In this document: one piece after another, positions 36,236-49,098 of the stretch
How the letters are laid out: each line of letters starts with the position of its first letter
How positions within the stretch are numbered: the stretch's first letter is position 1
Assembly (NCBI RefSeq): GCF_001522545.3
Contig: NC_031770.1
Location: 20,606,105 to 20,670,104, forward strand
Direction of reading: 5' to 3'
Length of the DNA: 64,000 bases
From: Parus major
Taxonomy: Eukaryota; Chordata; Aves; Passeriformes; Paridae
Made by a program: the position numbers and the translations under genes
The notes under the pieces: model-generated
The model's input: only the letters and a program-made list of their open reading frames with translations
What the model was told of the DNA's origin: nothing
Database searches by the model: none

Positions 36236-39200
36236 ACAGAATAATCAAATTACTCCTTCATGTTACTGGATTGTAAATTAACTGTATTTATTAAGGTGGA
36301 GAGGAAAAATTCAACAATGTTTCATTTGAACTTGTGTGCCTTCTTAATGCTCAGTGTTGGGCAGAGGAAAAATGCCACAGTTGTTTTGTAATATTGTGTT
36401 AATGACACAAAGGTTGTTATTAAACTGGTGCTTGAATTCACCAGGAGTAATCAGTTTGTGGTCTCCTATCAATGAAGAGTGATTGAAAAATAATCAAATG
36501 AAGTTGAGCAGGAAATATTCATGTAGCACTGTGTCAAGGGGGTCAGTTAGAGGAGGTAGGATGTATATGTGCAAAATAGTGCTTGACCATTACTCTTTGA
36601 TACAATGGCTTGTTATAAGGAGTAACTTGAAAGCCAAAGTGTATAATTACTTCTACTAAATCAGCATTTTTGTCATATTCTGCCAAAGGAGATCATATAA
36701 ACCAAAAGCCTGTTAGGACAGACAAGATAAGTGAACTGTTCTAGGGACAGGAAGAGCAGTCATGGCTACAGTGAAGGGATGTTAACTGTATTGCTGTAGG
36801 GCACAAATCAACGTTATCTGACAGGGATTGAGAAATTTCTCTTAGGACAGATGATGCCATATGTGCCTGTTGTGATATTTTGTGTTTTCTTACAGGGGAA
36901 GATGCTCTTAGAAGCAGGCTGATGATTAGACACACTATAGTAATTTAGTTTCTCTATTGTATTGTGAATGATGCAGATTTTAATTACATATTCATGCAGG
37001 GGGAATTGAAAGATTAATTTTTTGGTATATGTTCAGGTTTCATGGAAAGCATGACTTGGACTTCAAGTCTTTAGCACATTGAAGTTTGATGTTTTAACTT
37101 AGTGAGATGTGCTGTGCTGGGGCCTGGGCTGGCATAGAGGACAGTGACAGCGAGGCTTCATTTAAAGGCAGATAGCACTGATATCTGTTATTACTCAATT
37201 TGGTTATGATTTCTACTATGTTTTCTGATGGACAAAGGGTACTTTTAAATTCAGGTAGTTCATATAAATAGTTTTGATTTCTGTAACAATGATAGTTCTG
37301 TGGCTGTGAGGAGCACAAGGACTGGTTTATGGAGGTAGCTACATCTCTTGCAGCTTAATGGGTGTATCAGAGAAAATATTGCCAACACCGTGGAATTCTT
37401 GCATATCTACCTGCTGGGAGAAAGATTGATTTAGTAGCAGGCATTGTGATTGATCTAACAATCAGCACTTCATGTTAACAAATTAGTGTATGTAGTACAT
37501 GTAGTATGTAGTACAACATAGTTAAGAGTTGTCGGTAGAAGTTTCAAGAAACTATGCTATACCCTAAAGAATAAAAAGCCAGGGCTTGTGCAACTTTTAG
37601 GTGGTCTAACCAGCCAGAATGAGTTGTCTTACAGGCTGCCTGCCTTGCAGCTATCTGCAAAATAAATTATGGACTGACTCTGCCTTCACTGTTGAGAAGG
37701 CTGAAGCTGTTGAGAAGGGAGCCTTGCACTGCTCTCTGAACTTAGAAAATAAAGTTTATTGGAAGGCTGTCATTTGTGAACGTGCATGAAAGTGATGTCC
37801 TCTCCTGGGACATCCTTTGGCTATGGGCTGGATTCAATGCATAGCTCTCTGAAGGAAAAAGGGAGGGCTTTAGCCCAGGAGAAGTTGGCCGTGTAGGGGA
37901 GGTTACCAGTAGTTGTTTTAACTTGTGTTTGTGAAATTCTTTCTTGTTTTTACAACTGAGAAAATAGTTTGCATTCCTAAGGTTTTTGAGATTAGCTCTT
38001 ATCATGGAACTCCCTCTTTTGAGAGGAGGCATTCACTACCTTGTAGATAAAATGCCTTTAGGTTTTTATTGGTGATGGTAATTAAGCCAGGTTTTTTGAC
38101 AAGCCTGGGCAAAATCAGGGGACTTTGCCAATCAGAGATTCAACAGATAGAAGCCAGATCCTATTTTTGATGTCTGGTGCCGTTTTGATTTTGACCTCTT
38201 CACACAGGACTTTCATTTGTCCTTCTAGTGCAAACTGTATCCTGTTGGTGGTGGAAACCCTGCATTTTCTGGGTATGTGATATGCAGTGCTTATCTCAGG
38301 TGCTTTGAAAGGGAAACAGTGTGTAAAGGAATTTCTACAGAAAACATTGTGACTGTTGTTTACCAGGACAGAGGGAGAAGAGAGGGGAAAGCAATATATT
38401 CAGTGGCTTAATTTGCCCTGTGCTGAGGTGGAATGAAACTTCTGATGCCTTCAGAAGGAGCAGGCCCTGAAACAGGCGACCTCAAACAGAGAAAAGAGGT
38501 ATTTCAGAGGAAATATGACTTCTCCGTTAAGAGCTTTGCAAAATGCCCCGTGAACAGACCTGCCTCAGGAAGAAAAACCACGATGAGCTTAGGGGGTGGA
38601 AACTAATTTCAAAGGTCCTTGAAAACAGGCATCTGAAATGATAATAATTTTTCTTTTATTTTTCTTGGTTTTCCTTCTTTGGCAAACATTTAAGAGCTAC
38701 TGAGTGTAATCGATGTCTATTTGCATTCTTTATAGTGTTGAGAAGGTTCAGCCTGTTTAGGAAGATGCTTTGGGTCAGCTTACCAGATAAAGAAATCAGC
38801 TGCTAATTGAAGGGGATGGTTGGTGCAGTATGCTGCTGGTAGACAGAAATATTGACAGAGCTTCAGAGCTCTGGCAGTTTCAGAATTGAGGGTGGACAGG
38901 AAAAGTTTCTGCTTGTGGATTAAACAACTCATATAGATGTATTTGAGTAAAGTTCCTGTGATTCCTTCCACTTCTGCCAACACTGTGCTGTGGGAATCTG
39001 TGACAGCAGAGGAAGCTAAATCACAGTATCGATGTGCTGCTGCTCCCCACTTTGTTGTGGTTCTTTCTGGAAGCAGAGAAAGACAATGACAGAGTTGTTT
39101 TTTTTGCAAGTTCTCTTCCATGTGTCCATGTTCCCTTTCTTAGCTTGGTGCCTCAAAATGCATCTGTGCGTATATAGAAATCTTGTTTCTAAAATAGAAC

Positions 39201-42200
39201 TGAAATCTTGCAGGAGAGCATTATTGAGGTGGGATAGCATTTAGCATCCAAATGGGAAGTATGTTAGTTGCTAACAATTTCATTTCCTTTTTTTAAAATT
39301 GTTTGTCTTTCTGACAAGGGGGAAATAAAAGATGCCATTTGAAAGTGAATGTTATTTTTAGTTTTTGCATACCTTAGGGCTTTTGCTATGCAGTTCGCTG
39401 TTGCATGCTGCTTAACATTGTCTACAAAGAGGTGTTTAAATACAATGATGTATATGGAGAGATAGATCTCAATTCATAAATAATGTTTTTGCATTCCTTT
39501 CTGTATTGTAGAATGTATTGAGAAGTTTACAGATAGGAAAAGACAAAATACACATCTTGAATTACAGTCTAAGGAAGAGGAGACGAAATGGTTTGGTGCA
39601 ATAGGCAAATGGTGTGTTGGGGAGTACTGGCATGTATCATAAGGATTTTGGTTTCTTTGGTCACAGCCTGCCCTCAGATGCTGGTTCACCTCTTGAAAGT
39701 TTTTCTGGTTTCTGCATTTGATTGGGAAATTGCTGTGTGCATATGAAAATGCAAATTCAGAAATGCAGATGTATGGTTCAGTAGTTGAGACGGTTTTGGA
39801 AGAAAATACCACCTCAAGTCCTGCTTGACTTGTAATGAGCATTTCTCTGGAGCTGGAATGGAAGAAAGCAGCTATAAGGAGAGTGCAGTAGCTTGGTCTT
39901 CTCTGCTAGCTGTGTGTTAGTTTTGCTCTAGCTGGTCTTGTTCTTTGCTGCTGATGTAGTAACCTAAAACTGCTGGTCACAGAACAGCTCTGAGTTCTTG
40001 CAGTGTACATTTGCATATAACTTTTCACTGCTGAAAGGGTAAATTATCACTGTGGATAGGCTGAGCTTTCAAAACCTTGTCTAAGGATGGCCCAGTTGTC
40101 TCTTTTGATGTACAGATGGTTTTATCTGGAGAGGCTAATGCAGTCTTGCAGTTTTTCCTTGAACCTGACTTAGGTATGAAGACTGCCACCCATGCACTAA
40201 TTAATCTGTCAAAACATCTGACAAGGGGTGGGTGCGCATTGGAGACAATTAGTCATTTTGTCTATTAGTCAATAATGTCAGCTTTGGTTGATGTTATATA
40301 AAGTTTCTTACCTGCTTTTGTGTTTTCAGCTTGTGTTATGGTAGAAGCTTGTTAGCATGTGGTTTAACTCCCATGTTAGCTTTGTGTAGTCAGTGTCCTC
40401 TGCAAGTATCACATTGCATACAGTTGTGAAATTCTGCATTTCCTACCCCCCTATACATTCAGCAGTGTAAATTCAAAAATTCACTTCAATGGTCACGGCT
40501 GGCTGGACTATGAGCTGGTGATAATGAAGTCCTCCACATGGAAATATGTTAAATAAGAGGAGCATTCAGCTAACTTCAGGTAACATTGTCCACTGTTTAA
40601 TGCCACTTAATTTTGCCTTCTCTCCTCTCTTTAATAGTGTAGATTTATAAAGTAATTAATTTTTTTACTTGGGATGGAATCGGAGCAAATGCATTTGTCA
40701 TCTCTTCATGTTTCATGTTGCAATGAAAGAGAGCAGCAGAGGATAGAACAATGACAGTGAAGGATGTCCTCCATTATTCCAATATTTTCTTTTGATGAAG
40801 GAAACAAGTTTGTGCATGTTTATCTTAAGAAGGCTTTTTGCCACAACCTGAGCACCCTGTGACAGTGGTTTTGAAAGCAGAACATGTTAGTTTTGTTGAG
40901 TACCTTTTGCAAAGGTTAAGATATGTGAATAAAAATAACATTTAAAACTTCCATGTTGAAAAAGACCCTTTGGTAATATAGTTAATAAAACAATTTTATA
41001 AGTTCAAGGCAGAATCTAGATTGTTTATTAGGAAAACTTCCTAATAATAAACTCTATGATTCATAGTATTAATTTCTTAGGAACAGCTCTGTTTTGGAAA
41101 CTGTGTTAAAAGAAGACTCACCAGTCCAATGAAGCATTCAGTGAAGAGTCAAAGCCTTTGTCAGAAAAATGGACAAGGTTCTGGCTTTGTAATCAAAGAT
41201 GTCACTTTCTTCATAGTTTGAAATAATAAAGCATTTTTTAATTTAAAAACCTGTGATATTAGCTCCAGTAACTGTTATTTTTCACCATTCTTTTAAGGAT
41301 AAAGATGAGTTTGGTTACTGACCTTGGGAAAAGATCAAGGGGTTTTTGGTTGTTTTGTGGGGTTTCTTTTTTTGATTAATTATTTGAACCCGTTTTTTAG
41401 TAAAGGATCTGGTAAAATGGTAGTAGAAAACCAGTCCAGATATCTTTAAGTAAGTACTTTTGGCAGTGCAGTGTTTTGGGGCCTTTGTGAATAAAGTGAC
41501 CTCCTTTGCAGTATTTCATACCTTTGTACCTGTACTTTGATAGACACTTCGTTTGCTTTATCCTGAGGCATTTAACAGGCCATTCATTTATCCACCCATG
41601 CGTGTTTCTGCCCCACCTGTGGCTGTCTTGAGCTGTGATACCCAGGAATGTTTCATGCTGGCCACGCTGGGTGCTTTCTACACCACATTCTGTCAGACAT
41701 CATTTGACCTGCTCTCTGCAACGTGCTCCAAGCAAGGTCCTAAATGCCCGTCACCAAGAGCCAGTGTGGAACTGTTTGGGTGATGACTTAAATGTAGATT
41801 TCCTTCACTCTTATCTCAGTGGAGTTATTTTACTGGTATGTGTGGCGATTTTGTGTACAATGGTCAAACCTAAAAGAATTTAATCAGGGTAACAAACTGA
41901 TAGGGCTGGGTATCAAGTGCTAACTGCACAGGAAGGGGCTCTGCACCCAACAGTGCCAAATCTGTTCTGGATGATGTTGTCAGTGATGGGTGTTTCATTA
42001 AGTCTTTATGCAGTGATTCCTCTACCCATTAGGAAAAGAGACTGAGGAGAGCTTGAATGTTCATGGGGTTTTTGTAGTTTGTTTTGTTTTAAAACATATC
42101 CCCGTAACGGTAGAGATCTATAGGAAAGGTAATGAATTTTATAAAATAAAAAAGATGTGTGGCTTTTAAGAGTGTTTCTGTCAACAGATGATTACCATTT

Positions 42201-42807
42201 ATCTGTAATCTCCCAGATGTGATGCTCTTTATTATGGATTGTGAATGATTGTGCTGCAAGCTGCCTATCACCACTACTGTTGTGGCATTGTGCACTGGAT
42301 AAGTGGTGTCTAGACATGATCATCAGCTTTACCTCTGCAGTTTATATCTCTCAGAAGTTAGAAATATCAGACAATGAAATGTTCGCATTGTTTTTAGGAC
42401 ACTTTGAAATACTGGAATCAATTCTGGTATTTCATTGTAGCATTTGTCTGTATATGCCTTTAAAGACCCTGTGTCAAATCTTTCATATTTTCCATGATTT
42501 CTATACTTTCATATCTTCTTGACCTAAGGAATATGGCAATGAATGGTGGCTCTGAAGATCTGGTGTAATGTTGAGCAGAAGACATTATCGAGTGTGTGCA
42601 AGCAGTTTGTGTACTAACTTTGTTCAAACATAGATGCCTTAGCTCATAAACAGTGAGAACTCTACAAGGACAAACTGCAAGGTCAGAGGAAATTAAAAAC
42701 AAAAGAATGCCTGATTGCCATATCTGCTGAGACTGAACACTGATTACATTATCCTTGTCCTGCCAGGATCATGATGATGACAACTGTGTTTTATGTCCTT
42801 TGACCAG

Positions 42808-42950
42808 AATCATAGAATATCCTGAGTTGGAAGGGACCCACAAGGATCATGGTGTGCAACTCCTGTCCCTGCACAGGATGAGCTCCAGAATTACACCATG
42901 TGTCCGAGAATGTTGTCCAAACACTTCTTAAATTGTCAGTCTCAGTAGAT
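42808..42950 (-). mobile_element. CR1 LINE, 3' end fragment
   Basis: Starts AATCATAGAATATCCTGAGT, then TTGGAAGGGACCCACAAGGA, and continues to TTGTCCAAACACTTCTTAAA. This is the reverse-complemented 3' end of a CR1 subfamily common in birds. 5'-truncated after about 140 bases. Confidence 0.92.
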
Positions 42951-43254
42951 TACAAGGCAGAGGTAACTGAGACTTTGTTAGGTTAAATTCGGCCCTCTTT
43001 TGATGGAGGGACAGCATAATTAGACAAAAGGGGCTCAGAGTCTTGTGCAAGAGGAGGCAGCGCAATACACGTGGGTTCTAAGAGACAGAAGGTTAAGTGT
43101 TGCAGTTGGGTACATCCTGGAATTGTAAGACACCTCACATTGTTGCATTACGTGCCAGGAGAGCGGAAAATTACAACTCGGTTATTCAAGACTGTAGTAA
43201 ATCTAGTTAATACCTCATACCTCTGACACATCTGTCAGTGTGGTATCGTAATTA

Positions 43255-43450
43255 TTTACCTTGGCACTGTAAGCTCCAGGCAGGAAGTCCAGTTGGTGAA
43301 CACTGCATCCCCAAGTCTCTGCGTGTGCTTGCCGGCCCCCCTGCCACCGGCACAGCTGGCAGCCCTGCTTACCAAAGCGGGGAGTTGGTGTGAGCAGAGG
43401 TTTGCGGGATCAGGACACCAGTTTGCCACAGGAAATTGCACTTCCAAAGG
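43255..43450 (+). other. Candidate alternative first exon (weak)
   Basis: A locally GC-richer block within AT-rich DNA that ends CTTCCAAAG | GTGAGTGTTTG, a strong donor sequence, on the plus strand. It has no TATA box at a clear distance and no long open frame. It could be an untranslated alternative first exon of the gene starting at 32.4 kb, or a chance donor in a repeat-flanked segment. Confidence 0.2.
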
Positions 43451-46400
43451 TGAGTGTTTGTAACTCCTGACAGCTCCTACCAAAGTAAATTCTGCTGGAG
43501 GTTATTACATGCTAAGTTGGGTGCTTTGATTTTATTTTAAAGCAAGAGGATGTAGCATTAAGTCTGGCGTGCTTATTACTCCGAGCTCCTTTCGCACGCT
43601 TTTTAGCTTCGTCTGGGAATAAGTAAACACCTAAAATAATCTCTGGTTTTGTCGTCTCTTTGGTAGTCTGCTTGCTTCCTGTATTATGAAAGTTATCATT
43701 AGATTAGCTGTGTTTAAGCTTCCTGTCTCACCAGGGTTTTTCCATTATTTTTACAATCTCTTTCAGGAGGTACCAGTATCATGTTTCTGTAATGAAGGTT
43801 TCACTTAAATTATGCGTTCGGGGTTTTTTTCTGTTGTGTTTTTTAATTTTTTCCTCTGTCCACTTTCTTTACTTTGTCTGAAATATTTTTTCAACTCTGA
43901 TACTTAACCAGGTTTGGGGTTTTTTTTACTTGTTTGAAGATGCTATTGTAATAACACGCAGGCTAAGAAAGCATAATACGACTTCTGTCTGCAATTGGTG
44001 CGCTAATATAAATGGTAGAAAAAGCTCAACAATTTGTTTAGCTGTATCGCTACTTAGTCTTGTTCTTGTGGGGAAAGTGCTGTTGTTTAATAGGTGACCC
44101 TGCAGTTGTGAACTCAGGCTGAGAAAATAAATAGCCGAGATGCACAGTGTCATGTTTGGCTCATCTAGGGTAGAAATTGAATATATAAGTCTGGAAATAC
44201 ATCATCTTTAGTATATTCTCTTACCATTAAGAGAACTGAAAATAATGGACTTCTGGGATTTTACATGGGCTCATTTACTTATCAAACCAAAAGGTAAACC
44301 TAGACCTGAGGTTTTAGAGCAAAAAGTGGAGCTGAATTTTCAGAAGGGTGAGGTAGAACTTCCTCAGGTCAGCCCAGTCTTATTAGATCATGGGCAAACA
44401 TTTTGCCATTGCTGTGTACCCTGATTGACCTTCTGTGTGTCCCTTATGGTTAAATCTCATTTTCCACTAATAGATGTCATTTGCTTGCTAGTGTGTATGT
44501 TTGCCTGTAGTGTTGGAGACTGCACTTTTTAGTGTGAACACTGGATGTGAAGTTCTTTAGGCTTATCTTTAGGTTTTACCCTTTTCATTAACGTTTTTAT
44601 GGATTTGGACAGCTCTGCTGTCTTGCCAATTGATGTTTCTTTGTGGATTTCATATAAATTCTTGTGTTACTGCTGTAGAACATACACTAGATCCTTTTGT
44701 GGTCTTTTATTTTCAGTTGTATTACTGATTTTAGGAATTACCAGAATAATATTTAGATTTCTTTGTCATATTTTATTTTTGGGGGTGCCAACTACTTTCT
44801 TGATTCATTGCAAGCTAATTGATACCTAAAATGTTCCATGACAGTTTCTTTCGTTGTTCATTGATTCATTTATTGTATCATCTAGGCTGTTGCTAAATAT
44901 GCACCTGTGGTGCATTCGGGAGAGTTTTGCCCAACTGATGCTTCTCCCTTATGGTAACTATCTGTCATTTAATTTATTTGCTTCTAAAAGCTATATATTA
45001 TTTTAGTAAATGACATGTTTATATTTTGAATTTCTAGCCTATGACCACAGTAATGAGTAGCCTTTTCCTTTCTCTTGAAGATAGTTTCAGGCTCATCCTA
45101 ATTGATTGCTTTCACTCATTTGCTGGTGTTGTGCTCTTCATTTGAGTGTCATTGTCTTGGTGGTAATTAAACAAAAGCCCAATTAAGTCTCCTGCTATAC
45201 TGGGAAGCAGCTTGCCAGACTTTGACAGTACAACAAAGAACATTTCATTGAACATTTTCTTCAGAAGGAAATGTCTCAGTGGAGGTTTGTAAAGCAGCAC
45301 ATATGATATTAGACACTTTCCAGCTATCATTTTAAAATTATTTTATATCTGTGACTGAGCCTTCTGCTCTGTTCCAAAGACATGACTCAGAACACTACTT
45401 GTGTTGGAGAGCTAATTTCCATCCACTGACAATGTGAAAGCCCTCTTGAAACATCAGATTTCCAAAGCAGGCAAAGTGAGATTTAGTAACCTCTTAGCTT
45501 CTTGGAGTATTTTTCAACAGAGGGTTTATGATAAAAAGAGCAGATTAAAAATTTTCTTTGTTTATCCAAAATGTAAGCCTGTAAATCCCACTTAACTGAA
45601 ACCATCGTAGTTATTGCTCTTCATATTTTTGTTTCAGAAGCTGTAAATTGGAAGAGCCACTTTAGAACTGGAAAAAGAAGAATGAATTAGAATAATATTT
45701 TTTCCAAACTGAGCTGTGCATGGCTGTTGGCATTCATTCTGCTGAGTTAAGTGGCTCGAGAAAGTGGAGGGAACACACAAGATGAAGAGAAAAAATGACC
45801 CAGAAGAGCCTGCTTTGACAGGACTCTAAGATAGTCACAGGACCACTGCCTTACTGCCTGAAAACTTGTAAAATGTGTGAAAAGATAATTTCAATTAGGT
45901 CCCCATCTCTCTCTCTCTTTTACCGTTAACTTTTTTTTATTTGAATGCCACAGCTCTGTGTCACTGTATATCAAGACCAAGACAATAATTGCCAACAGTT
46001 CCAAGTACGTGTGTACATTATTATATTTGATTTCCACTGAGCCATAAACACTCTTTGTCCTTTGCCTTTTACTAGCTATTGGCTTGGCTATTCCTTGTGG
46101 ACAGGAAAGCTGTGTTTAATGCTTTGTAAAGTGGCCATCAGTTCCTTGCTTTTATCTCTATTCAGCATAAATTATTTTCAGCAAGGTCACAGAAATATTC
46201 TGGCCAAGATTTGCAGGTGCCCCTTGTGGAGAGCTATTTCAGGATAAAGGATTAATCTTGCTGTGTCTTTCCTCCCCTTCTCTCATTTCTTCTATCCTTG
46301 AAGAATACTAATCCTGAATGATAGGAGCCCATGGCTGGTCTCCTCCCTCCTCCATGGCTCACTTCTGTGTTTTGTTTTGGTTTGTTTTTTTTTGTCATTT

Positions 46401-48852
46401 TCAGAATTAACCCTCAACTGGATAGGCTAAAGCATATTCTTTTACCCTTAAGCTTGAAAACTTTGTGTGTGCTGCCATTGCAATATTTCTAAGGGGGAAT
46501 TCAGCCCCTAATTATCAAATTAGATGCACATTCTGGTTCTTTGGCATGACTTTGCTTCTGCCCATCTGTCAGGTTGGCACTCTGCCCTCTCAGAAAGTAG
46601 CCGACCAGTTTCAGCTGAGCAGAGGAGCCAACCAAAGATGGGTTAAGAGAGGCAGCCTGCAGATCACTTTATGTTCGATTCCTCTTGCCAAAAGCTCTTC
46701 CTGTTTGCAAACAATGTCAGCTTAAGCCCATATGCTCCATTACATGGGATGACATCTGTGGAGACAGATGCAGGGATGGCAATACAAATGACATTTGATA
46801 AGGAAGGGCATATGTTATGAAACCAGACACCACTATGAGTTTAAGACCTTGTCTGTACTGCACGTGCATACAGAAAAATAGATTGCTCTGTATTTTGGTG
46901 TGTGAGCGCATTCATCAGCCACAGTGTTGGGCTTTTGAGCACATCATTGTTCGAGGTTTGTGGTAGGTGTACCTGCAGTTTTGTGATTTGGTTGTTGCAC
47001 ATTATTAGCTGAGGTCAATATTTTGCTCCAGTACTCTTTGAATGCATTAAGGGTCCAGTAGTTTGCATGATGTAAAGAAACTGGACAATGCCAGTGTAAG
47101 AGCAGCCTGTTGTAGCAGAAGGTTTTGCTGTGAAATGTTTTTCTGAAGGATTTCTGAAGGATTTCCAAAAATACATTTCAGCATTTAGAAATAAATAATT
47201 TGTGTGTGGGTTATATGTGTCTGGGTAGAAGAGATGTAAAAACCTCTTCCTTTGGCATAGCCTCTTTGCCAGATTTTGCTTTTTCACCAGAGGTCAGCTT
47301 TGTATCTAAAGCTACTCTTCCTCAAGCACCTCTGCTTTTAGCACCCTTTTCTTGTTCCTCATATTGCTAAGGCTGATGGAAAAAGCATCAAGTTTTCATT
47401 GCACATAATCCATTTTAACAATTGAAGAAAATATTTACATTCATTAGGAAATACATGCTATTGGTTTAGAGCACAAGCAAAAATAAAAAAGTGCAGTATT
47501 TGAAATATATGCCTTATCAGCCATATTTGAAGACTATATTTTTAGTATTGGGCTGAATGGAAAACACACTTTTCAAAGAAGATGAATGAGTACTGACAAA
47601 GGCAACTCTTCCATTAAAAATAAAAGTAACTTGGACATGAGTATGTTTTTCATATCCTTTTAATGGAGTTAATATTTGTTGTTTACAAACCTGAGAATGT
47701 TTTTTGGTTCTTTGTCTGGCTTTTTGTTGAAAAACATTTATCCAAGTGACATAATGTACTTGTTTATTCAGATAATGTAGGACTGTAATAAATAGTTGTA
47801 GGTGATGTCTAAGTTTTCATTCTTTGAGATTTATTTTTTGAGCATTTCCTTGAATGGTGGCACTCTTTCCTTGGTGTAACTTAAGGGCAATGTTATATTT
47901 GCTGGCTCAAAGAGTTCCTAAAATGTATATATCTGTTAAAGACTTGGACCAAACATGGCTTGTTGAATTTGTAGTGTCATAGTGGGGAAACCCATCTGGA
48001 GGAAGAGGATTTCCTTAAGCATAGTGATACAGTCACTTTCTCTGCACAGATTTTTTTTTTTTTCTTCACTTCCAAAAGGATAATTTCACTTCCAAACTGG
48101 GAAAAACAAAGGAGTTCTCCAAAGCACTGAGGAGTGTTGGTTTCTTTAGTTGGGCTTATTAAGAAACTTTAAGCACCTCATTTTCTTTTACCTCTTGTTT
48201 GTTTTATCTATAATGAAGGCTTAATAGTAATGATGATAATGTCTGGTTTTTATTCTCCCTGTCTCCTGAATTCTGCAAAGTAGTTTTTACTGTATACTTC
48301 AAGGTATTACTCAAGTTACAATCATTAACTCTTTCCTTGAAGTGTCACCCCCACAAAAGGTGAAAATAATTGCTTCCCTTTTTCCTTTCTAAATTAGTTT
48401 ACTAGCTACAAAATGTGATTCCTGATAACTGTACACAGTAGATGATGATTCAGTGCAAGTAAAAAGGATTAAATTGTAGAGACTGAGGTGTGTAGTGGCA
48501 TTTCTTTTCTCACTGTATTAAAATGCTAAAAATGCAGCTTTTTTTTAAAAAAAAAGGAGCATTTTTATATTAAATTTCCTGGATTTTGCAGAAACACAGT
48601 GCTTCTGCTGCATTCAATGTCAATGTTTTTTATACAATTTGCAGAAAAACTGGTGTTATTTTGCAAGAAGTCGAGAATACCCTTATAATTCCCTTGTAAA
48701 AATTTTTGGTACAAAAAGCCTGGCTTTAATCTGCTGTGCTTTGTTATCAATGAACTTCTCTACATGTACATTTTCCTACTGAAGGATTGAAAAACTGTTT
48801 TATTTATTTGGTTACATGATTAATTGCATTAACTTATTGCCTATGCTAAGTA

Positions 48853-49098
48853 GCTGGTGGAAATGGCCTCAAGCTGGACATGGGGAGGTTCAGGTTGAAC
48901 ATCAGGAAAAATTTCTTCACTGAAAGAAATTGGGTAAGCATTGGGATTGGGTGAGCCAGGGAAGTGGTGGAGTCACGCTCCCTGGAAGTGGAAAACATTT
49001 TGACATGGCACTTACTTAGTTGACATGATAGTGTTCAGTCAAAGATTGTATTTGATGATGATCTTGGAGGTCTTTTTCAACTTTAATGATTCTGTGGT
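48853..49098 (+). mobile_element. CR1 LINE, 3' end fragment
   Basis: Contains AAATGGCCTCAAGCTGGACA, GGGAGGTTCAGGTTGAACAT, CAGGAAAAATTTCTTCACTG, GGGAAGTGGTGGAGTCACGC and a final AATGATTCTGTGGTTC. These are the standard CR1 3' segments in order. Moderately diverged, 5'-truncated and inserted in the plus direction. Confidence 0.93.

Noticed and set aside
36058..36240. Possible protein-coding exon
   Set aside because: The similarity is to the CR1 reverse-transcriptase end, with stops in all frames.
44599..44829. Hydrophobic 76-residue plus-strand frame resembling a membrane protein
   Set aside because: T-rich DNA gives Phe/Leu/Ile codons by composition. There is no start context and no family similarity.
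48539..48555. Self-complementary T8A9 run
   Set aside because: Simple homopolymer junction of the kind expected by chance in AT-rich intron. No terminator or RNA gene is beside it.
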